Position numbers and translations under genes: made by a program. From the NCBI GenBank assembly GCA_950295325.1, contig OX485805.1:47888758-47952757 (forward strand): 64,000 nt of DNA, in the 5' to 3' direction. Positions within the stretch are counted from its first letter, which is position 1. The number at the start of each line of letters is the position of its first letter. The notes under the pieces were generated by a model. That model was not told the DNA's origin, searched no databases, and worked only from the letters and a program-made list of their open reading frames with translations. This stretch comes from Polytrichum commune (Eukaryota > Streptophyta > Polytrichopsida > Polytrichales > Polytrichaceae). Of the stretch, positions 1-12,020 are shown one piece after another.

Positions 1-840
1 TTACTCCAACAGGGAACTCCTCCAAAGCCTCACATTCCCACATGCGCAGTATTTTCAATTTTGTCAAGTTGCCAAAGCTTTCCGGGATCCTTTTCAGTGC
101 CCGACATGTCCCAAAATTGAGCTCCTCCAACGCTACGAGGTTGCTCACTCCAACAGGGAACTCCTCCAAAGCCTCACATTCCCACATGGGCAATATTTTC
201 AATTTTGTCAAGTTGCCAAAGCTTTCCGGGATCCTTTTCAGTGCCCGACATCTTACGAAATGGAGCTCCTCCAGGGCTACGAGGTTGCTTACTCCAACAG
301 GGAACTCCTCCAAAGCCTCGCATTCAGACATGTACAACATTTTTAGTTTTGTCAAGTTGCCAAAGCTTTCCGGGATCCTTTTCAATGCCCGACATGTCTC
401 AAAATTGACCTCCTCCAGCGCTACGAGGTTGCTTATTCCAACATCGAACTCCTCCAAAGCGTCACATTCATACATGCGCAGTATTTTTAGTTTCGTCAAG
501 TTGCCAAAGCATTCTGGGATCCTTTTGAGTGCCCGACATGTCCCAAAATTGAGCTCCTCCAACGTTACGAGGTTGCTCACTCCAACTGGGAACGCCTCCA
601 AAGCCTCACATTCAGACATGTCCAATTTTTTGAGTTTTGTCAAGTTGCCAAAGCTTTCCGGGATCCTTTTCAGTGCCCGACATGTCCCGAAATGGAGCTC
701 CTCCAACGCTACGAGGTTGCTCACTCCAATAGGGAACTCCTCCAAAGCCTCACATTCATACATGTCCAATTTTTTGAGTTTCGTCAAGTTGCCAAAGCTT
801 TCCGGGATGCTTTTTAAACATCGACATTTGGAAAAGGATA
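1..840 (-). repeat. Homogenised 144-bp tandem LRR repeats inside the receptor gene
   Basis: Near-identical 144-bp units are visible from 1 to about 800, at least five in a row. Each encodes two 24-residue leucine-rich repeats of the form NLxxLEELNFGTC.AL.RIPESFG followed by NLTKLKxLRMxECEALEEFPVG. Units differ by only a few bases, mostly at solvent-exposed LRR positions. This implies recent unequal crossing over or gene conversion, and the copy number may vary between individuals or be miscounted in assembly. The long open frame on the opposite strand here is only an antisense shadow of the repeats. Confidence 0.85.
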
Positions 841-3800
841 TTTTTTCCAAGGCTGACAGGTTGGCTAGCTGAATAGAGGTGCCATCGAGGTCTTCGCAAT
901 TGTAGAAGCATAACTCTTCTAAGGTGATGAATTTATCAAGTCCAATGAGGAATTCATCCAATTTTGCACAATTTGAAAATGATAATTCCCGGATCTGCAT
1001 AATATTCAAGTATTCACAAGAAATTGATCCTAACATATTGCAATTGGACATTGTAAGGTATCGCAAATTTTGGAGATTTTCTAGGGTATCAATGAAAAAC
1101 TTCCCAATGAATTGGTTTGTCAACATTGTAGAGTCAATACATTTGGGTGAGAATTGGATGTCCAACCATTTAAGATTGGGTGATTTCTTCACAATAGCAG
1201 AAAGCAGGTTAATATTTTCACAAAATCGGACTTGGAGTAGACAAAGTTTTTCCATCGATTTTATTTCCACATCTCCTTCATACATTGAGTTGTTCTCCAA
1301 ATTTGTAATTGATAGGCCTTGGACAACTTCTATGCCCTACATACACAACAAAACACATGAGTTGATTTGTTTCCATCTCGAATTCAATGGATTTAGAGCT
1401 ATTGGCATATTATATAACTTTTGCAATTTAATAGAACTTGTCAAGAAGTTAATAAGGAATATCAACTTGTACAAAACCCAAACTATATACCTTTTCTTTA
1501 CAACGATTGACGAATGCAGGGTAACTTATATTAAAAATTCGACTCCCCGTAAAATCCTTTTCTGTAATCATACGACCCATCTCACGCAATTGATCATGAA
1601 TGTAAAAACCTTCCCAGTCGTTCACCTCCAACAATGATTTTTCTTGAAGTCTTTTCAAGACATTTTTGGCAACTTTGATATCACCATCCCACATTCTAAG
1701 ATATGATTCTTTTGTTGGATAAACGTCATCAAGATATGCATCTTTACAAAAGAAACATGCTATGTCTAGAAATGTGCTTCGTTCTAGATCATTCAACTCA
1801 TCAAAGCTTATCCTCAATGTCTTCCAAATCTTCTCATCTAAACCTCCATCATGTCTTGCCCTCAACACCCTATACAATGTTCGCTCCCATATTCTCAATC
1901 GTGCTTCCCCTTGCATGCATTTGCCCATCACCTCCAAACTCAAAGGAAGCCCACAACATGCATCCACAATCTTTTCAACCACATGTTTTAAATGAGGTGA
2001 ACATGATTGGTTGGTCCCAAAAGCATACATTGAAAATAGCTCCATAGCTTGGTTCCTATCGAGGGTTTGCATGTCTACTTTACCACCCATGGGTACATGT
2101 TGTTCCAAGGAGTTCCAATCACGAGAACTTGCAATCAACCTACTACCATTGACATTTTTGAATAGACCATCATCCAATAGTTGTTGTAGTTGTCTTTGTT
2201 TGCCCACGTTGTCCACCACAATGAGAATTTTTTTTGTTCTTTGAATATCTTTTAAAATCTTTTGTGTTGTTATCAATGTTTTGGCTTGGGGACGTGAGTC
2301 TTGCATGCCTTTGGAGTTGTGTTGTACTTGCAATGTACAAGTTTCATCCTTCAAGTCGTACACAAAACATGTTGCATCAAAACTCTTGGAGATGTGGTCA
2401 CTCAAAGCCTTAGCCAACGTCGACTTGCCACTTCCGCCCATGCCAACAAGTCCTAGACAATCAACACTTTGAAGTTGCCTTTCCAATTGAAAAACTTTGT
2501 CTTGGACTCCAATTAATTTGGACAATTCTTTCATGTTGTCATCATTGTTGACCTACAAAATTTCCAACTTCTCAAATTTAGTGAGTGTTATTAACATGAT
2601 AGGGTTGGTGAGGCCTCTTCAATTATCCCAAATAAAATTGAAATCTAGTAACTTCCATTTATAAACTCAACCACGCGCTTACCTTCATGGAAAATGGATT
2701 TGATGATGATCCATTAGAGACCTTTTGGGCCCTTGGAAATAAGGTTGGACGATTAGCATGTTTAAATTTGAATATGAACCATAAGTATCGGATCCAAGAG
2801 ACCAAAACAAAGCATAAGTATGATAAAACTTTCCATAAGGAGCCACGTGTATCATTTGTAGCTCCTCCAACAGTAACCACACCCTTGAGGATCGTAAGTC
2901 TTTTCAAACTTGTAAGTTTGTTGTGAATACCAAGAAATGTTGGTCTTTCCAAAGGATCCAACGACCAACAATCATGCACCATTGATCTTAATCCTTCCGA
3001 ATAGGATTCTGGCAGCTTTGGTCTACTAGAATCTTCTAATATGTACTTTCGATATTCACGAAATGAATCAAAAGGATGTTTCTTTGCCGAAAGAATATCA
3101 GAACACAACATGCCAAAACTAAACACATCAGCTTTTAAAGCATCCACCTCGGATAATTCATTCGCCATCATCTCTGGGGCCATGTATCCATGAGTTCCTA
3201 TGTTTCGACCTGTGGGCACCTCCCCATAATCCTTCACTTCAACCTTTGAAATACCAAAATCAAGTAGTTTCACTTGTATGCACCCAAGATCAATCAACGT
3301 CGAATCATTTGGTAGAGTTACAACAACATTACCAGGCTTTAGGTCACGATGTGCCACCTTCATATCATGAAGGTAGCACATTCCATTTGTAATTTGTAAC
3401 ATAATGTCCAATGCGTTTGTCTCTTCAAGAGGACCTTTTTCACTTAGATATTCTGATAAGGTTTTCTCTCCAGATTCCATAACAAGCTCAAATTTGTTTT
3501 CCATCTCAAGAAAACCACAACAATAAAACTTGATGATGTTTGGATGATTCAACCCTCCCAAAATACTTGCTTCTTTCCAAAGTCGTTTTATGTCCTCGGG
3601 ATCACGGATGTCAAACACCTTTGTTGCAGAGTCCAAACCCAACCAATCTGTCAAGAACACACACATGTTGTTTGACCTTCCCAAAACCTTAGGTGGATTT
3701 CCTTTATATTTGGGGCGAGGATAATTGTAAGGAAAATCAATTTCATCCAATCCACCACCTTCAACATGTTGTAGACTCCTTAGGTACTCCTTAAGGTATT

Positions 3801-4308
3801 GCGCAAGTTTGCAATCATCGCAATCCATGGTTGTGCATGAATCCAAATGCTTAGAAAACCTTCCACATATTGAAGTTTGATCCTCTTTAACTGCATCGAT
3901 GGATGTTGGGTAGAATATCTTATCATTTTTTATTGCAAGAATTTTTGATTCTTGAGCTGGATGGTAAAGGCAAGATATGTCACAAATTGTATGAAAACAA
4001 TTTTCAAAATCCAAAAGGAGTTCTCTAAAGCCCTCTTTGTTGGTCAATTGTGTCACTACAACGCGACACCAATCTTCTCTGCAACAATCTTCAATTAGCA
4101 CTTTTGCTTTGTATACAATTTGATATAGATCTTCTTGTGCTTTGCAAAACACCTCGTTATGACCACTTGTGATGCTTTGCAATGCTTGCACACCATTTTG
4201 AAAGTTGAAGAACAAATTCTCGCATTGTCTTCTATTCAATACTTTGTCCACTAATGATATTGCAGGAAATTCCACACTCCCCATTGCTAGCCGCATAACA
4301 TTTGCCAT
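1..4308 (-). CDS. Kinase-NB-ARC-LRR (PNL-type) intracellular immune receptor, 3' end beyond window
   Basis: Three exons with phase-0 GT-AG introns: 4308-2683, 2552-1491, 1336-<1. Exon 1 (542 codons) has a protein kinase domain at about residues 208-465: ATK lysine 230, HRDLKPGN 320-327, DFG 350-352, APE 377-379; its glycine loop is degenerate. A hydrophobic stretch follows at about 492-516. Exon 2 holds NB-ARC: P-loop GMGGSGKST (about 579-587), kinase-2 LIVVDNV, GSRLIASSRD, CGLPL, FLDIACFF (TIR-class RNBS-D form) and an HDQLREMG motif in the MHD position. Exon 3 starts GIEVVQGLS and runs into leucine-rich repeats of about 24 residues arranged as 48-residue (144-bp) pairs. By family knowledge such proteins sense pathogen effectors in the cytosol and the nucleotide switch triggers defence. 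The frame is open throughout; at least 1341 codons are in view. A TATA candidate lies at 4367-4372. Confidence 0.9.
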
Positions 4309-4366
4309 TTTTAGAGATATAATGAATGTTCACAAATCTTGATTATGTTGTATTGTATGCTTGAAG

Positions 4367-4372
4367 TATATA
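4367..4372 (-). promoter_or_regulatory. TATA-box candidate of the PNL gene
   Basis: On the minus strand the sequence CATATATACTTC lies about 60 bases before the ATG at 4308, a plausible distance for a short 5' leader. An inverted CCAAT motif lies just upstream. Assigned by position only. Confidence 0.4.
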
Positions 4373-7177
4373 TGGTAACCAATGAACTCCACTCGAACTT
4401 GAACCTATAAAAACCACCAAAACCATCAAATATTGATGCAAAAATTAAATTAAAAAAATGAATCCCTTATCAAATTTTAATATAGAATGATTCTTACACA
4501 ACTTAGAATTTGAGCAAAGGATAATTCTATCTTTAATATAATGGAAATCAACATATGCATCGCCGGACCAACCTCTGACCACAAAAGTATTCATATTCAA
4601 AGTATGGTGTGCACTTGCTTATCCTCTTTGGCATAAGCAAACATGTAATTGATCTTCAATTATGATAAGTTAGAGTTTGAGATGAAGGTCGTCAACTAGA
4701 TTCAAACAAAACCTTTTAAAGTGGATATCAACTATGTATTTCATGTGGTTTATATAGTGATAACTTCTTAATTAACAAAACAACAACTTTGCTTTAGCCA
4801 ATGCTCATATTACAAACATTAGGCCATGAAAATAATATAGGAACGTGATCCAACATTCAGTTGGCACACGCGGACAATAGAATGATGTTTGAACATATCG
4901 TGAAGAGTATTTTCATTATTTTCATAATATGTAGGAACATCTACCTATAGATTTAAATGAATAACACACAAAAGATGTGATAATTTCTTATTTTGAAATA
5001 TGTACGTTAACAATAGGATGGGAAAGCCTTCCTAACATGTGAAAAGATAAGGGCCTTCAAGAATTCAGAGTTTGATCCCAAGTTTAAAATATTGTGAGTG
5101 ACAAGAAATTCCAACAAACCTATTAGATGTAGCCCAAAATTAAAAATTTGAACCATATTCTATATTTTCATAACAAATTCTAATATCTTACCATGTACAA
5201 AAAGGATTATGAAATTCATTAGAAACCATGAGTCATAAAGGTCACCCATTTAGTTCATTATTTTGACCTTCTTAACACATGCTTTCCTGACACTCATAAC
5301 TCACATGGAATCCAAATTTAACCCCTAAAGGCCCAAGTAAAACTGTCCAATCCAATTCAATAGCTTATTGAAAAAAAATGTGCATCTTGATGTAGATATG
5401 ATCATACCAGTGGCATCCTTGTAATGTAAGGATTGTTTAGCTGACCATATGTCCAAAATCAAATTATTATAATGTATGTGTTTTCACTAGAACGGTCAAC
5501 GGTGACTTCTTAAAGAAAATTGCCTCAACCTTTAGGGCTTAAGGCCCTAAGTTTGGGCTCTCTATGATGTTACCACAAGATATTATGTGAGTTTTCTTAT
5601 CAACTAAGTTACAATTGAGTCTAGACAAGAATCATGGATAGAAGTCTACATTGACCCCAATATGTTACTTCCAAGTTTGTTGATGATAACAATTCTAGAA
5701 GTGGACAACAAAGGTACAAATGAAGCGCATTGGCTCCTTCTTATTCATCAAAGTTGATTTGATAGCGAGAACCCGAATTCATATGTTTTAGTTTTTTGAA
5801 ATGCAATGAGCGTAGTCAACAAAGCAATATCTTAACAAGTCAAAAGATGTAAATTCTCGAAGCGTTGCCAAGAATGTTGACAACATGCCATGACATTATT
5901 CAAGTAGCATACTAGATTCCCCAACTCTCAAAGGGAGATGACATACCTATGCATCAACGTCACCTCCTTATAACGGGGTCACCCCTTCAATGCACATCCA
6001 TATTTTTAGAAGACATCTTGAATCGATTTGAAAGAAATTGCAACATGTTTCACAATGTTGCAATTGAGTGAAAAGTGACCATGGTGCTCTTTGCTCTCTG
6101 CATTCACAATAGGAGTTACAACTTGAGAGACATATGCAACACAATCCAACGCATGTGCATGATGTCTACTTAAAGTGGTTGAGCATGTAGCTACATACTC
6201 TTTCCATCATGCAAAAAGTAAGTCCCAAGTCTCTAGACCAGTTTGGCTTGATGGATTAGCAATTTAGACCTACTCGCTACCTCAAAAGGGATTCACTTCC
6301 TAAATAACACAATTCTTCTCACATGACCATGTCATTAAATTGCAAGACTAGACTTCCTAGCACTCATAACCCTAGTTGAGTTAACTCATATATCAATTAC
6401 ACTAAATAGTTGAAGTAGTGTCGTCAAAAAATTAAAGTAAAAGTAATTAACGTGGCCATTACAATTCTCTAGTTGGTTGAAAATAATGTGGGTGAAGACG
6501 TGGTCTTGCCCTAAGTTGGTCTTCCTTGAGACTTCCAACCAACACCTTAGGTATTTGAAAACGTGAACCCCTTCAACATCCTAGAAAAACAATTAATGTT
6601 TCCACATTAATTTTAATCTAGAAAATGGGCATGGATTAAGAATGAACACAACCTCGTTGCTTCTTCAAATGTGAATTGGTGTGAGCTCAAGGCAATTCCT
6701 ACAGCCCACAACAATAGAACTATTTAGCATAGCAAATGAGTCAATTTCCTTCAACCAACTGAACTACATTATCACTTACAAAAGTTTGAACTACCTTATT
6801 GTAATGCGTCGAGATATGAATCATCTCAAGTCTGGTAAGCATCACATCATCATTCATCCGCAACTTATTCAAATTTGTCAAACATGATTCCCAAAAGCAA
6901 TTGTAAGCTCATGCTAACATTGCAACCCATAATTTTGGTTCACATATGACTGTGACGGCTTGTAAGGCAGATGCACTCTGCTCAAGAAGTGTTTTATACT
7001 TGATTACAGATTACTTTATAAAGGATTCTTAGAACCTAGCAAATTGAAGTTCTCTAGTATAGTATGTCAAGCTTCAACCGAATTGGGCATGTCTCCTCGG
7101 TACCAATAAAATGGCATGGCAAGAAAATTCTAGAAATGTTTTTATTACAATAGAGGCAAATAGTTCATGTTTAAGCT
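4373..7177. other. No gene recognised
   Basis: AT-rich sequence with stops in all frames. It contains only short open frames with no recognisable domain, and no clear terminal repeats. The proximal part should hold the promoter of the PNL gene. Homology to degraded transposons cannot be judged by eye. Confidence 0.5.
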
Positions 7178-7676
7178 AGGGCCACTTCACACACGAGACT
7201 CAGGGCCCGTGACCATTGCACTTCAAGCAAATCTCACTGGTGGAAAAGGTGGAGCCGGTTTATGTTCCCTCACACTAAGCTTCAAGGACCCACTGAGTAA
7301 GTTGATGCAAGATGGATGTAAAGTCTACATGGATTCCTACATGGCATCAAGTGGATCATGTTTCATGGTCACTTGGACTATTCCCGAAACCACCTCTCGG
7401 AGGTAGGCCTAACACAAAACCAAGTGACCATGGCACTTCGAAACCTCACAAATGTTGATTTATTACAATTCATCATGTGTGAGGATCCCGATGAATAGAA
7501 CTCGTTGAAAAAGCATTTGGTTGAGGACACAATCACATATGACTTCACACTACACTTGAGGGCCCGTGACCACACTAAATGACTTTGGGAAGTGTCTCAG
7601 GACGGCCTTAAAATACTTCTTTTGGGCTCTCTAAAATTCATGGTCATGGCTCTTGGCTCATGTGTGAAGTGGCCCT
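7178..7676. mobile_element. MITE-like non-autonomous element, about 0.5 kb (family A)
   Basis: The left end GGGCCACTTCACACACGAG and the right end, read on the other strand, GGGCCACTTCACACATGAG continue as matching inverted repeats of about 38 bp ending in TGACCAT on both sides. A TA dinucleotide flanks both ends (7177-7178 and 7677-7678), which suggests a TA target duplication. Internal copies of the GGGCCCGTGACCA motif (near 7560) show a sub-repeated interior. No coding capacity. A related element sits in an AP5Z1 intron at 33.4 kb and a solo right end lies at 26.87 kb. The superfamily is not certain. Confidence 0.7.
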
Positions 7677-7678
7677 TA

Positions 7679-9032
7679 GACACCTACAGGCATAAGCTTG
7701 CCAGAGTCCATATCAACATATTTGAAACCACCGAATTCGAAAATATATTTGAACTTGCCTCTCATAAAAATTTAAGGTCCTCCAACTCTAGATTTGATTC
7801 AGAATAAAATCTCTCACATGAAAATGGACAACAAATTGGTACAGGACACGACAGGATGTGTGGAGCCAACAGACTTGCACCAATGTACACTATTCTGCAC
7901 TAACTTATCAAATTTTTCACCACAACTTGCATCACTCGTCATATGCTTCCTGTCCGGCATCACAAAGTGGTGCTAATTGGTTGATCGCAAGAGCGAGCTA
8001 TGTCAGACGACAAGAGCCAGCGGCAGGAGTAGCAAAGGATGGCTATGGTAGGGAAGGAGGGATCTACAACTGAGTGGGTTACTTTCATTGGTGACTATCG
8101 TCATGACCAGGGCTAGACACCCATCTCTTTGAGCTGGGCCCCTACCTGAAACTCCAGTGTGCACTTGTGATGTGCTTCAAAACTAACTCTCCAAATCATT
8201 CTACTAGCATGCAAAAGGATCTGAACAAAGTAATCTGGAGAGAAAGTCATGCAGTTTGCAAATAGGAAGGGGTTTCGCATACCTATGTAAGAAGCCGGAT
8301 ATGTGTGTCTTGAGATCTATCGCCCTCCAGATTCCCCCTCGTCATCCTCACGAACCGTCGTCTTTCAACACCGAGCGCAGAGATTCCGAAGAACAACCAC
8401 TCTTCAAAAGACTCACCAACCCAATTCCGTTGCGTGGTCACAGCTGACAGTGGAGATGTTATTTCATCCTGTGTATTCGGGGTCTTGGATTTGTATGGAG
8501 AAATTCAATAGTGAGAATTCTAGCAGGACGTACAGACGCGAACTGGACGCACCCATATTAACAGACTCAATGGATTGTGAAACAACAACAGATGCTTGAC
8601 AACCTTCTGGTCGTCAATCGGACAGGACAGAACATGAATTCCTCCCACTTGGAGTGCAGGGAAGCACAAGGAGAGGGAGCTCAGAGAGTAGTAGAATGAG
8701 AGACGGCAGTGCAAGAGGAAGGTGGCTATGGCGGTGAAGAAGAAGCTGGGCGCAGAGTGCATTTCCTTGCCAGGATCATCGCCAGATTTTCGTAAGATGC
8801 AGTCGCCTGCACTTGGTGATAGCTTAGGCCCAAATGCTTGATATCTTGGGAACTATCTCTCTACTTCAGCTGGTACCATCCTACATATAATATCCATATT
8901 TACTCGAGCTCCGCCGTCCTTGCAACGTTCTGCTTTAGAAGTATGCAAGCGTTGGGCATCAAGCCCTAGCCCTACCTTCATGGGTTCCAAAGTCCACGTC
9001 CCTACATACCAACCTCGCACCTTGGACTGAAC
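7679..9032. other. No firm gene; possible orphan first exon near 8,729
   Basis: The sequence from about 8,640 to 8,830 is purine-rich and less AT-rich than its surroundings. An ATG at 8,729 opens MAVKKKLGAECIS and runs about 21 codons to a possible donor TTTC|GTAAGA. No downstream exon was found. It may be a captured gene fragment or a chance frame. Nothing else in this stretch is recognised. Confidence 0.25.
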
Positions 9033-9035
9033 TTC

Positions 9036-10282
9036 AGCGGACCTTCAACCTCCCCCTATGAGCTTTTCGGGGGAGGTAGATACGGGCAGGGGAAGCCCCC
9101 CAAAAGAACTCAAGACTTTTTGGACCCGACTGGAAATTCTTGCCCGACTTCAAAAAACCTATTGCCCTTGCAGTTTTGAAGAACACTTGTCCACAAATCT
9201 CATGTTAATTACACTTCACTTTCAAGGTTCAAAATCCAATATGTGTGTGTGTGTACTTCCACTTAATAAAGAAACAATTGACTGGGATTTCATTCGAGAA
9301 GTGAAATTGTCAATAAAGCATGTAATTAACTGGGAAGTTGAGAATATTACAAAACCCTCATTAGCATTGGGATCATAATTTTTGTGACTCACCATTGAAA
9401 GGGTCTTTGTCATTCTCAAATGGAACTAAAAATAAATTTTTTATTTCTTTTTAGTATGTTTATTTTATAATAGTTTAAGGTAATACCTTCTACTTTCACA
9501 AAGTATTCATACACATTTAAACTAATTAAGTGTGATCAAATGTAATTAAGTCTAAATAACCGTCTTAGAAGGTAATTGAGCGCAAGGTCTAGGTTTCTAC
9601 AAGTATTCATACACATTCAAAACAATTGTAAGTAAGCACATCATTCCTCATACCTGAAATAAATCATGGATAATTCCAGTAAGTGCACAATATAATGAAT
9701 TAGGCTTAATTCATTTTATAAGCATACTTCTTGATTTAATTAAGCTTAATTAGGATTAATGAAACCTAATCACATTCAACCACACTTAATTAGTTTAAAT
9801 GTGTATGAATTCATACTTTGTGAAAGTAGAAGGTATTACCTTAAACTATTATAGAATAAACATACTATAAATAAACAAAACATTCATTTTAGTTGCATTT
9901 CAGAATGGCAAAGACCCTTTCAATGGTAAGTCACAAAAGCTATAACCTCAATGCTAATGAGGGTTTTGTAAAGTTTTTGGCTTCCAATTTGATGACATGT
10001 TTTATTGACGGTTGCATTTCAAAAATAAAATCCCGGTGAATCGTTCATTTACTTAATGGAAGTGAACATATATATTGGGTTTTGGACCTTGAAGGTGAAG
10101 TGCACTCAATATGGGAATTGTGGATAAGTGGCCTACAAGAATGCAAGGGCAATGGTTTTTTCGAAGTCGGGCGGAATAGGCAGAAGTTTTTGATCAGGTC
10201 CAAAAAATCTTGATTTCTTTTCGGTGGCATGCCCCTGCCCAGATCTACCTCCCCGAAAAGCTCGTAGGGGGAGGTTGAACGC
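9036..10282. mobile_element. Foldback element, copy 1, with arms of about 530 bp
   Basis: The left arm starts TTCAACCTCCCCCTATGAGC (9036) and the right arm ends with its complement, GTAGGGGGAGGTTGAA (10282). The two arms match in inverted orientation over almost their whole length, including AAAGGGTCTTTG, TAATAGTTTAAGGTAATACC and the AATTAAG-rich core near 9,700. No transposase reading frame is present; the short frames in it are products of the palindrome. This is the structure of a foldback or long-TIR non-autonomous DNA element. Confidence 0.8.
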
Positions 10283-12020
10283 CCGCCCTGAAATTATGGT
10301 GCTCCTTCCAAATCATCTGTGCATATGTACTCGGGAGGCGCTTCCGAGTGCTTGGTCTAGTGTGGCATTGCCCTTGCATTCTTGAAGGCCACTTGTCCAC
10401 AAATCTCATGTTGAGTGCACTTCACTTTCAAGGTTCAAAATCCAATATGTGTGTGTGTGTGTGTGTGTTCGTGTGTGTGTGTACTTCCACTTAATAAAGA
10501 AACAATTGACTCGGATTTCATTCGAGAAGTGAAATCGTCAATAACGCATGTAATTAACTTGGAAGTCGAAAATATTACAATACCCTCATTAGCATTGGGA
10601 TCATAATTTTTGTGACTCACCATTGAAAGGGTCTTTGTCATTCTCAAATGGAACTAAAAATAAATTTTTTATTTCTTTTTAGTATGTTTATTTTATAATA
10701 GTTTAAGGTAATGCCTTCTACTTTCACAAAGTATTCATACACATTTAAACTAATTAAGTGTGATCAAATGTAATTAAGTCTAAATAACCGTCTTAGAAGG
10801 TAATTGAGCGCAAGGTCTAGGTTTCTACAAGTATTCATACACATTCAAAACAATTGTAAGTAAGCACATCATTCCTCATACCTGAAATAAATCATGGATA
10901 ATTCCAGTAAGTGCACAATATAATGAATTAGGCTTAATTCATTTTATAAGCATACTTCTTGATTTAATTAAGCTTAATTAGGATTAATGAAACCTAATCA
11001 CATTCAACCACACTTAATTAGTTTAAATGTGTATGAATTCATACTTTGTGAAAGTAGAAGGTATTACCTTAAACTATTATAGAATAAACATACTATAAAT
11101 AAACAAAACATTCATTTTAGTTGCATTTCAGAATGGCAAAGACCCTTTCAATGGTAAGTCACAAAAGCTATAACCTCAATGCTAATGAGGGTTTTGTAAA
11201 GTTTTTGGCTTCCAATTTGATGACATGTTTTATTGACGGTTGCATTTCAAAAATAAAATCCCGGTGAATCGTTCATTTACTTAATGGAAGTGAACATATA
11301 TATTGGGTTTTGGACCTTGAAGGTGAAGTGCACTCAATATGGGAATTGTGGATAAGTGGCCTACAAGAATGCAAGGGCAATGGTTTTTTCGAAGTCGGGC
11401 GGAATAGGCAGAAGTTTTTGATCAGGTCCAAAAAATCTTGATTTCTTTTCGGTGGCATGCCCCTGCCCAGATCTACCTCCCCGAAAAGCTCGTAGGGGGA
11501 GGTTGAACGCCCGCCCTGAAATTATGGTGCTCCTTCCAAATCGTCTGTGCATATGTACTCGGGAGGCGCTTCCGAGTGCTTGGTCTAGTGTGGCATTGCC
11601 CTTGCATTCTTGAAGGCCACTTGTCCACAAATCTCATGTTGAGTGCACTTCACTTTCAAGGTTCAAAATCCAATATGTGTGTGTGTGTGTGTGTGTTCGT
11701 GTGTGTGTGTACTTCCACTTAATAAAGAAACAATTGACTCGGATTTCATTCGAGAAGTGAAATCGTCAATAATGCATGTAATTAACTTGGAAGTCGAAAA
11801 TATTACAATACCCTCATTAGCATTGGGATCATAATTTTTGTGACTTACCATTGAAAGGGTCTTTGTCATTCTAAAATGGAAGGGACTACAAATAATGTTT
11901 TATTTCTAGTATGTTTATTTTATAATAGTTTAAGATAATACCTTCTACTTCACAAAGGTATCATACACATTTTAACTAATTAAGTGTGATCGAATGTAAT
12001 GAAGTCTAATTAATCTCAAT
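10283..12020. repeat. Further head-to-tail copies of the foldback element (1.5 copies)
   Basis: The marker GGTTCAAAATCCAATATG occurs at 9226, 10432 and 11660, giving periods of 1206 and 1228 bp. The 22-bp difference is fully explained by a longer GT run in copies 2 and 3 (10447 and 11675 onward); the rest looks almost identical, so the duplication is recent. Copy 3 is only a left arm and ends around 12,020. Between copies lies a spacer of about 150 bp that repeats the outer part of the left arm in altered form. Confidence 0.85.

Noticed and set aside
1-840. Regular direct repeats that might suggest a CRISPR-like array
   Set aside because: The period is 144 bp, there are no unique spacers and the units encode LRRs in a eukaryotic gene.
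42-872. Long plus-strand open frame of 276 codons with internal repeats
   Set aside because: It is the antisense of the LRR exon; the minus frame encodes clear leucine-rich repeats, spliced in phase to NB-ARC.
924-2472. Plus-strand frames opposite the NB-ARC exon
   Set aside because: Shadows of the minus-strand exon with no domains of their own.
9222-11869. Short open frames repeated in each foldback copy (ending in THTH runs)
   Set aside because: They arise from the palindrome and the GT microsatellite; no domain, and both strands read alike.
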